Positions 34,343 through 44,103 of a stretch of 49,473 nucleotides of DNA are shown piece after piece. Position 1 is the stretch's first letter, and each line of letters begins with the position of its first letter. Source of the DNA: Rhodobacteraceae bacterium Water-Bin34 (lineage in GTDB: Bacteria > Pseudomonadota > Alphaproteobacteria > Rhodobacterales > Rhodobacteraceae); the NCBI GenBank assembly GCA_900197625.1, contig FZLS01000013.1:1-49473 (forward strand), read 5' to 3'. The translations under genes were made by a program, and so were the position numbers. Under the pieces are notes generated by a model. It made no database searches and was not told the DNA's origin. It worked only from the letters and a program-made list of their open reading frames with translations.

Positions 34343-36676
34343 TTAGTTATCGTTATCAACCGTGAATGTTAGTGTATCATCTACTGTGTATACGAAATTG
34401 TCTGCTCGTACTACTTGATCGCCAAAGTCTTGATTAGGACCAACAATTGGATCACCGCCCACAACATAATCATCTTTACGTACTACTTGCAACCTAGCTC
34501 CCATTCCTGGGCCTGTGGTTTGCTCATAAGTAAATTGACCAAATAGTTTAGAACCTGCCAAGTGGACAGTATCTTTTACGACATCGTGGTATTTATTTTG
34601 ATCTACAACAGATTTAATTACATAAGAATATTCTTGGTATAAATCACTATCCTGAATTTTCATTTCAGAATCATAATATTTAAATTGTTTATCTATTGGG
34701 TCTGTGTAATAACCGTTAATTTGAGATGATTCACTTCCCCAGAATCCAGCAGTAATACCTTGTGATTTTGCACTAAGGACTGCTCGCGCGTGGTGAGTAC
34801 CTTCTTCATCAACTAGTGTAACAATTTCTCCATCATTATAACCAAAGCCAGAGTTTCTTACTTCAGCTGCTGATATTCTACCCTGCGAAAATAGTGTTTC
34901 GTTTTGTACGTCAGCGTTTAGACCAAATTTTTCTGAATTATAATCTTTATTAACAGCATCTATACCATAAGTGTGGCCTTTATGTGTAAATTCACTACCA
35001 GTTCCACCTCGGAATCCATAATAATCATATGGAGTTACGTACAACACGCCATTTTCGTTATCAATAGCATTAATAACACCAGTTACATTATAAGCAGGTT
35101 GTTGAATTGTGTCACCTATAGAAAACGAAGCCGCAAAGTTTGAAACAACAATAATTTGATCATATCTATCAAACGCAGTCATTACTTCGTCTATTGCAAT
35201 ACTAAATGTATCGTTAACGTAATCAGCACCTGGGTTTATGTTCTCAAAAGATTTAATTGTACCAATAGTAAATGGTTCTAAATCGAACGCGTCATCTATT
35301 GGTGTAGAAAGACTCACTGGGTCTGCCGTACCTGACATTGGAGCTAACGCCGGAGGAACTGTATTATAATTTGATGAATTAATTGGTACCGCTAAGAAAT
35401 TACTAATAAGATCTGTAATCAATGAAACACTTGAAGTGTTTGTTAATTCTTCTACTTTAACGTGCTCTATGTCACCAGTATTTGCGTACAAAGGACCAGG
35501 TGAAGAATCATTTACATTTGATATAGAAAAGATTTCACCAGTATTCGGACCTGCTACAAATCTTTGAATTGTAAAGTTATCAGGATTGCCATCTTCATCT
35601 ACACGACCTACGGTTTGAATTGGCCTAGCAATATTGAATGATTCGCCTGGCTCCATTTTAACACCAACCGCAATCGAGTTTTGTCCAATAACTGTACCTT
35701 CATTTCCATCAGAATCTCTTAATACTTCAAGTTCACGGAATCTAAAAGTTTCGTTTGGTAAAACTACAACCTGGTTTGATACTAATAACTTTGTGTTATT
35801 GATCGTATAACCATAGCCGCCGTCTTCAATATTATATTTAATCGTGCCTGTAAATTCGGATGCCAGTCCTGTAACGATGGCTGTACCACCTTTACCATAT
35901 TGCGATTTAATATCAAATATATCGCCAATCTTATTATCAGTAGTACCACCCCAATCTGCATCGATCGTTAGACCATCAGCGGAACCATTTAATTTACCAA
36001 ATGCAACATCTTCGTTACCAATTCGGCACATAATGTCATCGAACTTTGTAAATAAGCCTTTGGTTCCTGTAATATAAATGATTGGAGTTAATGTTCCATT
36101 CAAATATACAAAGTTAATTTTATCTACAATAGCTTTTGCTTTAGAAATAGAACCATATATGTTTCTACTTAATAAGTCAATATACTCATATCGTACACCT
36201 TTATTCGATAGAAAGCTATTGTTGTTTGGAATAATTTGTAAGAACGTACCAGTTTTCCAAATAGAATCTGATGCTTTAAGCATGTACTTAGCAGGATAAC
36301 TTACTTGAATATCTTCTTTGTAGAACATTCTAAAGAATAATACTAAACCAGCTTCTGTACCTTTGCGACGATATAAATCTAAAACATTGCGTATTACAAA
36401 TCGTACTGTTTTGTCGTCATCAAGTTGAGGCAAATCATCCATGTATTTCTTTTTAAAGAAAATTAACATTTCAGAAAGAGTTGTACCAACATCTCGATAT
36501 TCAAATAACCTACGTGAGTTATAAACACCCATATTAGGCTGGGTTTCTACGAACTTATAATAATGTTCTACCATTGCAACTAGTTCAGACCCAAACTCTC
36601 TATAATAAGCAGGGAACTGTTGCGCGATTTTAAACGCGATATTCTTTTCGACTAGTGTAACGGTATTATCAGCCAT
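34343..36676 (-). CDS. 777-aa baseplate wedge-like protein (gp7 position)
   Basis: The N-terminal 130 residues are helical and conserved among marine T4-like phages: KIAQQFPAYYREFGSELVAM, VEHYYKFVETQPN, FEYRDVGTTLSEMLIFFKKK, then RNVLDLYRRKGTEAGLVLFF and RMFYKED. This start block is typical of a wedge protein that contacts gp6 and gp53. Beyond about residue 150 the protein is beta-rich with many short domains (IEDGGYGYTINNTKLLV, NPGADYVNDTFSIAI, GFGYNDGEIVTLVDEEG), the last types often seen in phage wedge and pin proteins. Because it directly follows gp6 (1-nt gap) it takes the place of T4 gp7, but direct homology to gp7 could not be shown by eye. Confidence 0.7.
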   Translation of the reverse strand: MADNTVTLVEKNIAFKIAQQFPAYYREFGSELVAMVEHYYKFVETQPNMGVYNSRRLFEYRDVGTTLSEMLIFFKKKYMDDLPQLDDDKTVRFVIRNVLDLYRRKGTEAGLVLFFRMFYKEDIQVSYPAKYMLKASDSIWKTGTFLQIIPNNNSFLSNKGVRYEYIDLLSRNIYGSISKAKAIVDKINFVYLNGTLTPIIYITGTKGLFTKFDDIMCRIGNEDVAFGKLNGSADGLTIDADWGGTTDNKIGDIFDIKSQYGKGGTAIVTGLASEFTGTIKYNIEDGGYGYTINNTKLLVSNQVVVLPNETFRFRELEVLRDSDGNEGTVIGQNSIAVGVKMEPGESFNIARPIQTVGRVDEDGNPDNFTIQRFVAGPNTGEIFSISNVNDSSPGPLYANTGDIEHVKVEELTNTSSVSLITDLISNFLAVPINSSNYNTVPPALAPMSGTADPVSLSTPIDDAFDLEPFTIGTIKSFENINPGADYVNDTFSIAIDEVMTAFDRYDQIIVVSNFAASFSIGDTIQQPAYNVTGVINAIDNENGVLYVTPYDYYGFRGGTGSEFTHKGHTYGIDAVNKDYNSEKFGLNADVQNETLFSQGRISAAEVRNSGFGYNDGEIVTLVDEEGTHHARAVLSAKSQGITAGFWGSESSQINGYYTDPIDKQFKYYDSEMKIQDSDLYQEYSYVIKSVVDQNKYHDVVKDTVHLAGSKLFGQFTYEQTTGPGMGARLQVVRKDDYVVGGDPIVGPNQDFGDQVVRADNFVYTVDDTLTFTVDNDN

Positions 36677-36677
36677 C

Positions 36678-38474
36678 TTATCTAACCTCTACCATATTGA
36701 TTGTTACGTCATCGTCGAGTACAATAAAGATTCTTCCTGCAGGAGATTTAATATCGTCAGCCGCAGTAGTTGCCATAACTTTAATTCCTGATCCTTTATA
36801 ACCATCAACTTTAAAGTCAACCAAATTGATTTCGCCCGTTTCGTAATTTACTTTGCCGGCGATTGGCTTAACGATCTGTGGGTTAGCTACATCTGAAGTT
36901 ACAATTTGAATATTACCGATACCATCGTCTTGGAAATATGATTCAACACCATTAAATGAGAATGCACCACTTACGACCGCTGGTTTATAATCTTTGAATC
37001 CATTAGAATCTTTAAACGGATATGGCTTAACAAGTTTTGTATAGAATTTAAATGATGGTGAGGATGCAATATTAAGTGCTGGTGAATAAACAACGTAAGG
37101 ACAAACATTAATTTCGTTACTCAATATTGATTCGTCAGTAGCATCAATGTTTGAAGATAGTTTAGATAATCTTAAAGTTGTATCAAAGTCATCTAAGTAA
37201 GTTGTGTTATAAGTTTGAACTGTATTTCTAATATTTGCTTCAATCTCACCAGCTGATTTCTTAGTAACTTTAGTATTGAATGAAACGTTTGCTTCAACAC
37301 ATGCGTAAATAAATTCTGATGCAATAAAGATTGGTTCAATTCCAAGAGGACTCTTTTCTTTTAAGAATTTAATATATGCTGCAGCTAACACTTGACTTAA
37401 TCCTTCACGACCTTCTCCTAGATAAACAGATATTGCAACCTTACCAAACTGAGGTGGTTCTAATGTTTCACCACCATAAGCTGCTACTGCATCAATTTCT
37501 GGAAAGTTTTGTTTTAAGAGGATTTCATAATCATTAGTTGTAATTGCTCTTTCTTGAATTTGTAAAGACTTAGGAGCAAAGTAACGAATGTTTTCTAATG
37601 TTTCTCGGTCTGCTCCACCCTGAGCTATATCTTTAGTAAGACACTCAATAGTTGCGGTAGGACTTACTGAGCCAAGATTAAACGCTTCCGCTCCATTTGC
37701 TTCGGTGCCTGATGTAATACGATATCTTACTCGAATATCTTCGAATGCTTCGGGCTGTAAACCAAATACGTTATTACCAAAGTAAACTGTATAACGACCA
37801 TCGTAATATGGTTCTACATAGAATACTTTATCTGTTGGTCCTACACCAAATAAATCATCTTTACGAATAAACTTATTTGCATCTTCTGTTGCTTCAGCAT
37901 CTACGAATACTTCGATTGAATCTGTATCAGCGTTTTCGTTTGTAAGAATAACTCGTAAAATACCGTCGGCACCAATAAAGTAACCTTCTCTTTCAAAGCT
38001 TGATAACATCTCACCTTCAAAGATTTCTACATCTTCTGCAACAAATGTTCCAGGAGCAGTTTTACGAGCAACATATGTTACGTCGTTTACAAAGTTAAAT
38101 TGCTGGCCTTGGAATGATGTTGTGAAATCAGAATATGCTGGAATTGTAATAGTTTGATCTCTAACTGAAGTATCAGTAATTACTACATCTACCAATGCTC
38201 GAGCTGATCTTCTTGAACGTGGAAGATAATTAAGCTCTTTAGCATGAGACATAACTGAGTTTTTCAACACAGCTGAATCTAAGAACATTTCATTAACTGC
38301 CATGTTCGTATAGAAATTATTTTGATATGTGTTATAAGCCAAGACATCTAAGAACACTGACATGTTCGAACCTTCAAAGTTATAATCTTTGAACTGTGTC
38401 TGGCTTTTCAGATAATTTTTAAATTGAGTTTTGATCGACTCAAAATCTAATTCTGAAATATTAAGTTTAGCCAT
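36678..38474 (-). CDS. gp6: Baseplate wedge protein gp6
   Basis: At 598 aa it is close to T4 gp6 (660 aa). The conserved N-terminus is present: LDFESIKTQFKNYLKSQTQF, YNFEGSNMSVFLDVLAYNTY, NFYTNMAVNEMFLDSAVLKN and the block SVMSHAKELNYLPRSRRSAR. The middle has TTNDYEILLKQNFPEIDAVA and FGKVAISVYLGEGREGL, typical of the gp6/gpJ wedge fold. In T4 two gp6 molecules form the core dimer of each wedge and join neighbouring wedges into the ring round the hub. The stop of gp25 lies immediately before the ATG, and the pair gp25-gp6 keeps the order found across contractile systems, where both are essential for sheath initiation and baseplate assembly. Confidence 0.95.
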   Translation of the reverse strand: MAKLNISELDFESIKTQFKNYLKSQTQFKDYNFEGSNMSVFLDVLAYNTYQNNFYTNMAVNEMFLDSAVLKNSVMSHAKELNYLPRSRRSARALVDVVITDTSVRDQTITIPAYSDFTTSFQGQQFNFVNDVTYVARKTAPGTFVAEDVEIFEGEMLSSFEREGYFIGADGILRVILTNENADTDSIEVFVDAEATEDANKFIRKDDLFGVGPTDKVFYVEPYYDGRYTVYFGNNVFGLQPEAFEDIRVRYRITSGTEANGAEAFNLGSVSPTATIECLTKDIAQGGADRETLENIRYFAPKSLQIQERAITTNDYEILLKQNFPEIDAVAAYGGETLEPPQFGKVAISVYLGEGREGLSQVLAAAYIKFLKEKSPLGIEPIFIASEFIYACVEANVSFNTKVTKKSAGEIEANIRNTVQTYNTTYLDDFDTTLRLSKLSSNIDATDESILSNEINVCPYVVYSPALNIASSPSFKFYTKLVKPYPFKDSNGFKDYKPAVVSGAFSFNGVESYFQDDGIGNIQIVTSDVANPQIVKPIAGKVNYETGEINLVDFKVDGYKGSGIKVMATTAADDIKSPAGRIFIVLDDDVTINMVEVR

Positions 38475-38891
38475 TTATCGTGTCCTCTCTAAGAATACAT
38501 CTAGCTTAATAGGCTGTTGTACGTTTGTTATGTAAAATTGAATATTAACTCGAACTACATTGTCGTCTATATTGGAAGATGCTATAACATCAATAAGTTC
38601 TGCTCGTGGTTCGTGCAATTCAATAGTAGTTCTTACTTGGTTTTGAATCAATACTAAAACTGCAGGAGTAATGTTTTCAAATAATAAAGCATTAATGTCT
38701 CCGCCAAGATTAGGCTGCATTAATCTTTCGCCACGGTCTGTAAGAATAAGATTTTTAATAGATTCTTTTACTGCGTCTTCGTCTTTCCAAACAGTAATGT
38801 CTGAAGAGATAGGACTAATCTCAAGATTCTTTTTAAAATCTTGATATAAATTAATCTTTTTGCTCTTAGCCGTAAATACGTTGGCTACCAT
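38475..38891 (-). CDS. gp25: Baseplate wedge protein gp25
   Basis: At 138 aa it is near T4 gp25 (132 aa). It has the gp25/lysozyme-like-fold hallmarks: an N-terminal INLYQDFKKNLEISPISSD, the VKESIKNLILTDRGERLMQP helix-turn, NLGGDINALLFENIT, and the EPR motif at residues 94-96 (ELHEPRAELIDV) that is nearly invariant in this family from phages to type VI secretion. In T4 gp25 joins the inner ring of the wedge and is thought to nucleate sheath polymerisation. The ATG overlaps the TAA of the upstream gene by one base (TAATG) and its stop is adjacent to the gp6 start. Confidence 0.95.
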   Translation of the reverse strand: MVANVFTAKSKKINLYQDFKKNLEISPISSDITVWKDEDAVKESIKNLILTDRGERLMQPNLGGDINALLFENITPAVLVLIQNQVRTTIELHEPRAELIDVIASSNIDDNVVRVNIQFYITNVQQPIKLDVFLERTR

Positions 38892-40510
38892 TATTCGCTC
38901 CTGTTATCCTCTGATCTATTGTCCCAAAGCTTTTTACGGCCAACATCGAGGTGTATACTTTTGTCGTTTAATCCTATACCTCGGAAACCTTCTTTTATTG
39001 CAAGACTTCTAAAATCTTCTGCATCATTCTTAGGACTATATCCAGCCCAAGTTATAGAAACTGCGTTACCGTTTAAATATTGAATTGATTTGTCGCCTTT
39101 AATCTTGTCATTATATTGAACACTTGTCCAACCTTCTTTAATAATCAACGGTCCCTTAATAATGCCTTCGTCTTTTGCTTCCTTGTATAATCTTAAGAGC
39201 ATAACTCTTAAATCGATATTAATCATTTCCCAGCCTTCTCGAGCTGGTTTCATATCAGTAACCCAATCACCTTCAATCTTCATTCTCGTATCTGAACCAT
39301 CTTTTAAAGCTGCCCATTTTGGCAAGTCTCTATATTCAAATACAGAAATAGGCTTGAAGTTTCCTGCAAGCGTGAACTGTTCTCTTGCATTATTTATCTG
39401 TTCTCGCCTTGCTTCAGCCGATAATCTTATTGCCCCTGCCCTAATCGCTTCACCAGTAATTCTATTAGAAGCATTTGAAAGTGTATTAAATACCTCATCA
39501 TATCTGTTTGAGAAATCTTTAAGTGGATCTTTTAAACCGTTAAGCAATCCTTCGATACCAGTCGCCAATGCACATATGCGTGATATTAAAAACATGATTT
39601 CTTCAATAGATGGATTTTCAAATAATGATACAGCATAATCAATTAAGCTATCGAGTTTATCTACAATTCTTTTTGCTTCATCTTTACCGCATACTTGCTG
39701 TAAAGCAGTTTTCTTATCTTCAGCTTCGGCAACAACTTTTTTCTGAACTGGTGTTTCAATAGGACCTGTAATTGCTTCAACATCAAAATTAGAAATAGAC
39801 ATACAAACACTTTTAATGACCTTTTCGATCATGTCTTTAACTTTTTTCTTAATTGCTTCGAGTAAAGCTTTTACTTTAATCTTTTCAAATAGCGCTTTAA
39901 TAGGATCTTCAATATTTTTAATTTTTTCAATAAGAGCCATTACGTCATTTACTACGCCTTCAATAGTATCAAGTAAATCAAAGAATCCATTGATGGCTGC
40001 AAATATATTATTAAACAATCCACAGAAACCGCCAAGAATACTTGTACTAAAATCACCGTTATAATAATTATCAAGTTCTTCTAAAAACCTTGAACCGTTT
40101 GCATTTGAAGAAGCGATCGCAGTGGCTGGTGTATAGTTTGCGCTCTCAAAGAATGATGCAACTTCTAAAGCAGTAAGAGGACCCTTAGCAATTCTAAAAT
40201 TAAGAACTTCATATGTATCAAGGTTTTCGCTTAATAGTTTAGTTGTTGTTTCTCTCTTTAAAAAATCATTATTAATTTTATTTACAGTATCATAGAAGGT
40301 TTCGCCACCGTGCTTTTTAACCATACTACTCAAAGGATTTAAATTAGCATCTGATTCGATAGTACCTTCAAATTGTTTTCTAAAGCTTTCAATTTGTGAA
40401 GTAGTAAACTCTCCTCTACCATTAACTGGATTTCCGATATATGGTTTTGCTTGTTTATTTAAACAACTTCTGCAAATTGCTTTGCCTGGTGCGCATTTAC
40501 AATTACTCAT
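38891..40510 (-). CDS. 539-aa baseplate-operon protein with degenerate M15 peptidase-like C-terminus
   Basis: The protein opens with a cysteine cluster C4-x-C6-x6-C13-xx-C16 (NCKCAPGKAICRSCLNK) that looks metal-binding. Residues of about 20-370 are mostly helical and of unknown type (IEKIKNIEDPIKALFEKIKV; long stretches of Lys/Glu). The last 150 residues resemble M15 peptidases: NIDLRVMLLRLYKEAKDEGI, IIKEGWTSVQYNDKIKGDK, AIKEGFRGIGL, and the closing SIHLDVGR corresponding to the (F/V)HVDVG motif. However, the expected SxHxxGxAxD reads IQYLNGNAVS here, with Tyr for His and Ser for Asp, so two zinc ligands are missing. A structural, substrate-binding role is therefore more likely than cleavage. 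It starts with a TAATG overlap with gp5 and leads to gp25. Confidence 0.65.
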   Translation of the reverse strand: MSNCKCAPGKAICRSCLNKQAKPYIGNPVNGRGEFTTSQIESFRKQFEGTIESDANLNPLSSMVKKHGGETFYDTVNKINNDFLKRETTTKLLSENLDTYEVLNFRIAKGPLTALEVASFFESANYTPATAIASSNANGSRFLEELDNYYNGDFSTSILGGFCGLFNNIFAAINGFFDLLDTIEGVVNDVMALIEKIKNIEDPIKALFEKIKVKALLEAIKKKVKDMIEKVIKSVCMSISNFDVEAITGPIETPVQKKVVAEAEDKKTALQQVCGKDEAKRIVDKLDSLIDYAVSLFENPSIEEIMFLISRICALATGIEGLLNGLKDPLKDFSNRYDEVFNTLSNASNRITGEAIRAGAIRLSAEARREQINNAREQFTLAGNFKPISVFEYRDLPKWAALKDGSDTRMKIEGDWVTDMKPAREGWEMINIDLRVMLLRLYKEAKDEGIIKGPLIIKEGWTSVQYNDKIKGDKSIQYLNGNAVSITWAGYSPKNDAEDFRSLAIKEGFRGIGLNDKSIHLDVGRKKLWDNRSEDNRSE

Positions 40511-42651
40511 TAGGTCACATCCTTATCTGTATTACTACGAACCCATAAATCGTTGCTTGAAGATTTAACTTCGTCAAGAACATTTAAGAACGCATCAACG
40601 GTTGTTAACGATCTATTTCCTGCTTCATCATTTGCGTACTTGCTCTTACCTGCATTCATACCGGTTACTAATGGTAATGATGCCCACTCAGATGCAAGAT
40701 TATTTGCAAACGACCACTTATCAAGCTTACCATCAATAAACTTAGATAAGCCACGTTGATCAAGAAGAACGATTGCCATTTTATCTTGATTTTCTGGTGT
40801 AAACAAATCACCTGAACTTAATCCAGCTCTTGAATATAATGGGTTACCCGGACCGAGTGTTGCATCGTTATTATAACCGCGAAGAGTATCTTCCATGATT
40901 TGATATCGCCCAACGGCTTCAGATAATTGAGTTCGATCAATGCTTTCTTGCCAATCCATAATTTCTTGCATAGTCATTTGAGTAATACGTTTGGCAGGAT
41001 ATAACGATTGTGATACAAGTCCTGATATATCATCATAACCTTCTGATTCTTTATTACCAATAAAGTCAAGCAATGGAGTCGCTGCTGTTTGTGTTGCTGA
41101 TTTAATATCAGAAAGTAGCGGTCTTGCCGGGAATTGAGAAGCTCTTGTTTTAGCCGAGAATCCAGAACTACCCATAGAACCCATGTCGTATCGAGGTGTA
41201 ATTGCTGTAGATTTTCGTACTGGTTCAGGTGCTTCAACTCCACCAGCTCCCCAAGCAATTTCTGGCATTGCGGAACCAGGAATAAATGGTTTTTGCATAA
41301 TTGGTGGAATAAAGAATCTAGGTGACATTGCTGTACCAGCCGCTAAAGCAGTAGATGGTCTTGGTGGAACGGGAGGTGCAAGGTTAACAATACCAGAACC
41401 AACATTAACAATAGGTCCACCAATATTTGTTTGTACTCCACCACCGATTGCCATATCAATACCAGCATCAATGTCTGTAATAAGACCAGATGAAATAAGA
41501 GTAGATGCTGCAGCTCGTGCAGTGTAAGTCGTAGACAACTGATTAATCATAAGTGCACTTAAATTCATTTCAGCAATTGCTTGAATATTAACTTGTGTAT
41601 TACCACGTAAATGTAATTTATCCGTAGCATCCACTTGAATCTTTTCTGCTTTAATTGATAGTGCACCATACTTTGGAGGTAATCCACCACCAGTTAAACC
41701 AGTAGAAATATTAGTTTCTTTTGCAGATTTAATAGATAATGTACCAACGTTTGCATCTACTTTAACATCAGCACCACGGATTTGTACTTGCTCTGATGCG
41801 TTAATAGTTGATTGTCCGCCAACAGAAAGTAAATGATTACCGTGTACTTGAGTTTGTAAGTCGCCTTCGATCTCTTCTATTTTATTACCCTTCACATACA
41901 CGTAACTATTACCCAAAATCGTAACAGTACTCATACCACCAACAACCACGTGTTGTTTTCTATCCATTACATCGTAATTATCGCCTTTAGTTTTTTGTGT
42001 AGTAGTACCACGATCATCGATTTGGATAAATGAACCAGAGTTATGGTGAATCATAATTCTTTCAGCGCCAGGCGTGTCATCAATTTCAATTGAGTGCTTA
42101 GCTGTTTCAATAACTCTATTGTGTGGATATTCAGCATCGTAAGCAGATCCTGGTTCATCCCAAGTATCATCAGACCCGCCAACCGGAACGTTAACAGCTC
42201 TACCCATTTCTTGCTGGAGAACATATGTATCTTGAATGTATTCGCCACGAGCTAGATTACTATTCTGTGGTAAACCCGCGTCATCAGGTCCATTACCTTT
42301 TGATAATAGATCAGCGTCTTCTTCTGGAATCCACCCCCACCCATATTTTTTAGGGTTGATAGCATCAACGGCTTGAGTTGGAATAAGACCAAGGATCATT
42401 GGCTGTTGACCATCTCTACCATCTAGAAACATGCCGTATACCCAAGAGTTAACTTTAGGAACTACGTTTGGATCATATCCTCCCTGCGCAACGATTGCCC
42501 ACGGAAGCTCATCTGTGGGTATCTCATCAACGGTTCCATGTATTCCAAATGCGCGTACTCTTACGCGACCTTCTAGCCGATCGTCTTTGTTTCCTTCAAT
42601 AACACCAATAAAGAATAAAGGATTTCTTATTCCTGCGCCGTGTTCATGCAT
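40510..42651 (-). CDS. gp5: Baseplate hub spike gp5-like with C-terminal lambda-R-type lytic domain
   Basis: Residues of about 1-130 form the gp5/VgrG OB-fold (RNPLFFIGVIEGNKDDRLEG, VRVRAFGIHG, LPWAIVAQGG). A spike region follows with hub-type beta repeats (TVTILGNSYVYVKGNKIEEI, SINASEQVQI, IKVDANVGTLSIKSA), corresponding to the needle beta-helix. From about residue 530 a domain matches lambda R transglycosylase: KESEGYDDI with E537 at the lambda E19 position, VGRYQIMEDTLRGY near 580, then FTPENQDKMAIVLLDQRG and NLASEWASLP (lambda NIWASLP). T4 gp5 instead carries its lysozyme in the middle, before the needle. The enzyme probably opens peptidoglycan during infection. The start overlaps the TAA of the gp27-like gene (TAATG). 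Confidence 0.85.
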   Translation of the reverse strand: MHEHGAGIRNPLFFIGVIEGNKDDRLEGRVRVRAFGIHGTVDEIPTDELPWAIVAQGGYDPNVVPKVNSWVYGMFLDGRDGQQPMILGLIPTQAVDAINPKKYGWGWIPEEDADLLSKGNGPDDAGLPQNSNLARGEYIQDTYVLQQEMGRAVNVPVGGSDDTWDEPGSAYDAEYPHNRVIETAKHSIEIDDTPGAERIMIHHNSGSFIQIDDRGTTTQKTKGDNYDVMDRKQHVVVGGMSTVTILGNSYVYVKGNKIEEIEGDLQTQVHGNHLLSVGGQSTINASEQVQIRGADVKVDANVGTLSIKSAKETNISTGLTGGGLPPKYGALSIKAEKIQVDATDKLHLRGNTQVNIQAIAEMNLSALMINQLSTTYTARAAASTLISSGLITDIDAGIDMAIGGGVQTNIGGPIVNVGSGIVNLAPPVPPRPSTALAAGTAMSPRFFIPPIMQKPFIPGSAMPEIAWGAGGVEAPEPVRKSTAITPRYDMGSMGSSGFSAKTRASQFPARPLLSDIKSATQTAATPLLDFIGNKESEGYDDISGLVSQSLYPAKRITQMTMQEIMDWQESIDRTQLSEAVGRYQIMEDTLRGYNNDATLGPGNPLYSRAGLSSGDLFTPENQDKMAIVLLDQRGLSKFIDGKLDKWSFANNLASEWASLPLVTGMNAGKSKYANDEAGNRSLTTVDAFLNVLDEVKSSSNDLWVRSNTDKDVT

Positions 42652-44099
42652 TATATACTTACTCCAATATCAGCAGTTTCAGCTCTAGAATCTTCGTTTG
42701 AGCCTGAGTGATCAAACTTAACGATAATAATAGTTGTATTCAATACGCCTTTATCCATTGCGTGAGCTGTTGTTTTAATTAGATATCTTCCTGCTAATGT
42801 TTCGTTAATTGTAATGTTACTGTCTACGAAATCTAAAGCTTTAATATCTAAGTTAATAATCATTCCTGGTCTTAAATCTAAACGACCTTTTAATTTTGCT
42901 ATAATTTCTGTATTATTTAAGTGGTGATAATAAGAAACTCTATTTTGTACTATATTAGTAAAGTGCTGATCCTTTTTAATATTAGATGGAGCATCACCGT
43001 TACCACTATAATCTTTAAATACCATAAACGTTCTTGCGTTATCTTTCGTAAACGTGTCTTTTCTAAATTTTTCCGTATGTGGATTAGCATTTAAATCTCT
43101 TGGCTTACCTGACATATCAACATAAGAAGTTTTTTCAAAATCAAATAAAGAGTCTGTTAATTTCTTTCTGACTAAATCTATTTCAACAACTCTATTCATG
43201 TATGCGCCTGACATTATATCAGTAGAGGTATCGATGCCTTTTGATATTATTTGCAAATCTTCAATTCTATTAAATTGCGCTTCAGCATTTTTACCATCTA
43301 AATCTACAACAGGTGCAAAGAATAAAGTTGGTACTTTTTCTCTATCGTTTGCTCCTACGTTATTAGCGCGTTTAATAAAGAACTCATCAGTGCACCAATA
43401 ATAATCTTCGATTGTTTCAAAAAATCTAAATGTTTGCGAAGGTGTTGAAGGATTAAATGCACGCGTTGATACAAAATACATTGCTTCCGAAGGTTCTAAA
43501 TCTGGAATAATAAGCTGCGTTCTATTTTTTGCAGGCTGTACAAACAATTTACGATCAGGCTCATCTCTTGGAGAATCGCCACTTTTAATAAGATTATAAC
43601 ACAGCGATTCATAAGGAAGAGGTATATTAAGCAGCAAAGGATCGTTAAACTCAGCTGGCTTTAAAGGAGAAAAGTTATCTCTAAAAATATCTCTTGCCAT
43701 AACTGATGGTGTAGTAAAGAAGCTCGTAAGAACTTTTCTTGTACTTGCTCTAAAAGATTGTTTTGAAACAAAATGAAGTGTATATGTTACACCATTAGAA
43801 CTTGGCCTTGGTCTAATATTACTTACTTTATGGACTATGCCAGCAATACTTGTTTCAATTTCTAAATCCATAGCCTTTAAAGTAAGATTTATTGTTTCTT
43901 CACCTTGAATAGGCATGCCTTCTAAAACATTAGAAGTATCTAATATATCAACTGTTCCTGAATACGCAACAGTCTCCATAGACTGATTAATCTCGAAACC
44001 ATAAATATAGTTTGAAGATATATCTCGTCGCGTGGATCCGTCATATGAGATAAGTTCTGCTCTAATTATCTCGACTGTGCCAGGATTAAAGTTTTCCAT
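42651..44099 (-). CDS. gp27: Baseplate hub protein gp27-like
   Basis: At 482 aa it is longer than T4 gp27 (391 aa). It begins with two hub-type beta domains (IIRAELISYDGSTRRDISSN, FEINQSMETVAYSGTVDILD), and GEETINLTLKAMDLEIETSI corresponds to gp27/gpD barrel strands. The middle contains the ring-insertion region, and the end carries the hub barrel RVSYYHHLNNTEIIAKLKGR, DLRPGMIINLDI, AGRYLIKTTAHAMDKG, which matches T4 NFNLTPGVKIIFND and YVDEVIHEL in order. The gp27 trimer adapts the sixfold tube to the threefold spike. It is directly upstream of gp5 with a one-base overlap, the partner it binds in T4. Confidence 0.75.
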   Translation of the reverse strand: MENFNPGTVEIIRAELISYDGSTRRDISSNYIYGFEINQSMETVAYSGTVDILDTSNVLEGMPIQGEETINLTLKAMDLEIETSIAGIVHKVSNIRPRPSSNGVTYTLHFVSKQSFRASTRKVLTSFFTTPSVMARDIFRDNFSPLKPAEFNDPLLLNIPLPYESLCYNLIKSGDSPRDEPDRKLFVQPAKNRTQLIIPDLEPSEAMYFVSTRAFNPSTPSQTFRFFETIEDYYWCTDEFFIKRANNVGANDREKVPTLFFAPVVDLDGKNAEAQFNRIEDLQIISKGIDTSTDIMSGAYMNRVVEIDLVRKKLTDSLFDFEKTSYVDMSGKPRDLNANPHTEKFRKDTFTKDNARTFMVFKDYSGNGDAPSNIKKDQHFTNIVQNRVSYYHHLNNTEIIAKLKGRLDLRPGMIINLDIKALDFVDSNITINETLAGRYLIKTTAHAMDKGVLNTTIIIVKFDHSGSNEDSRAETADIGVSI

Positions 44100-44103
44100 T
44101 TAT

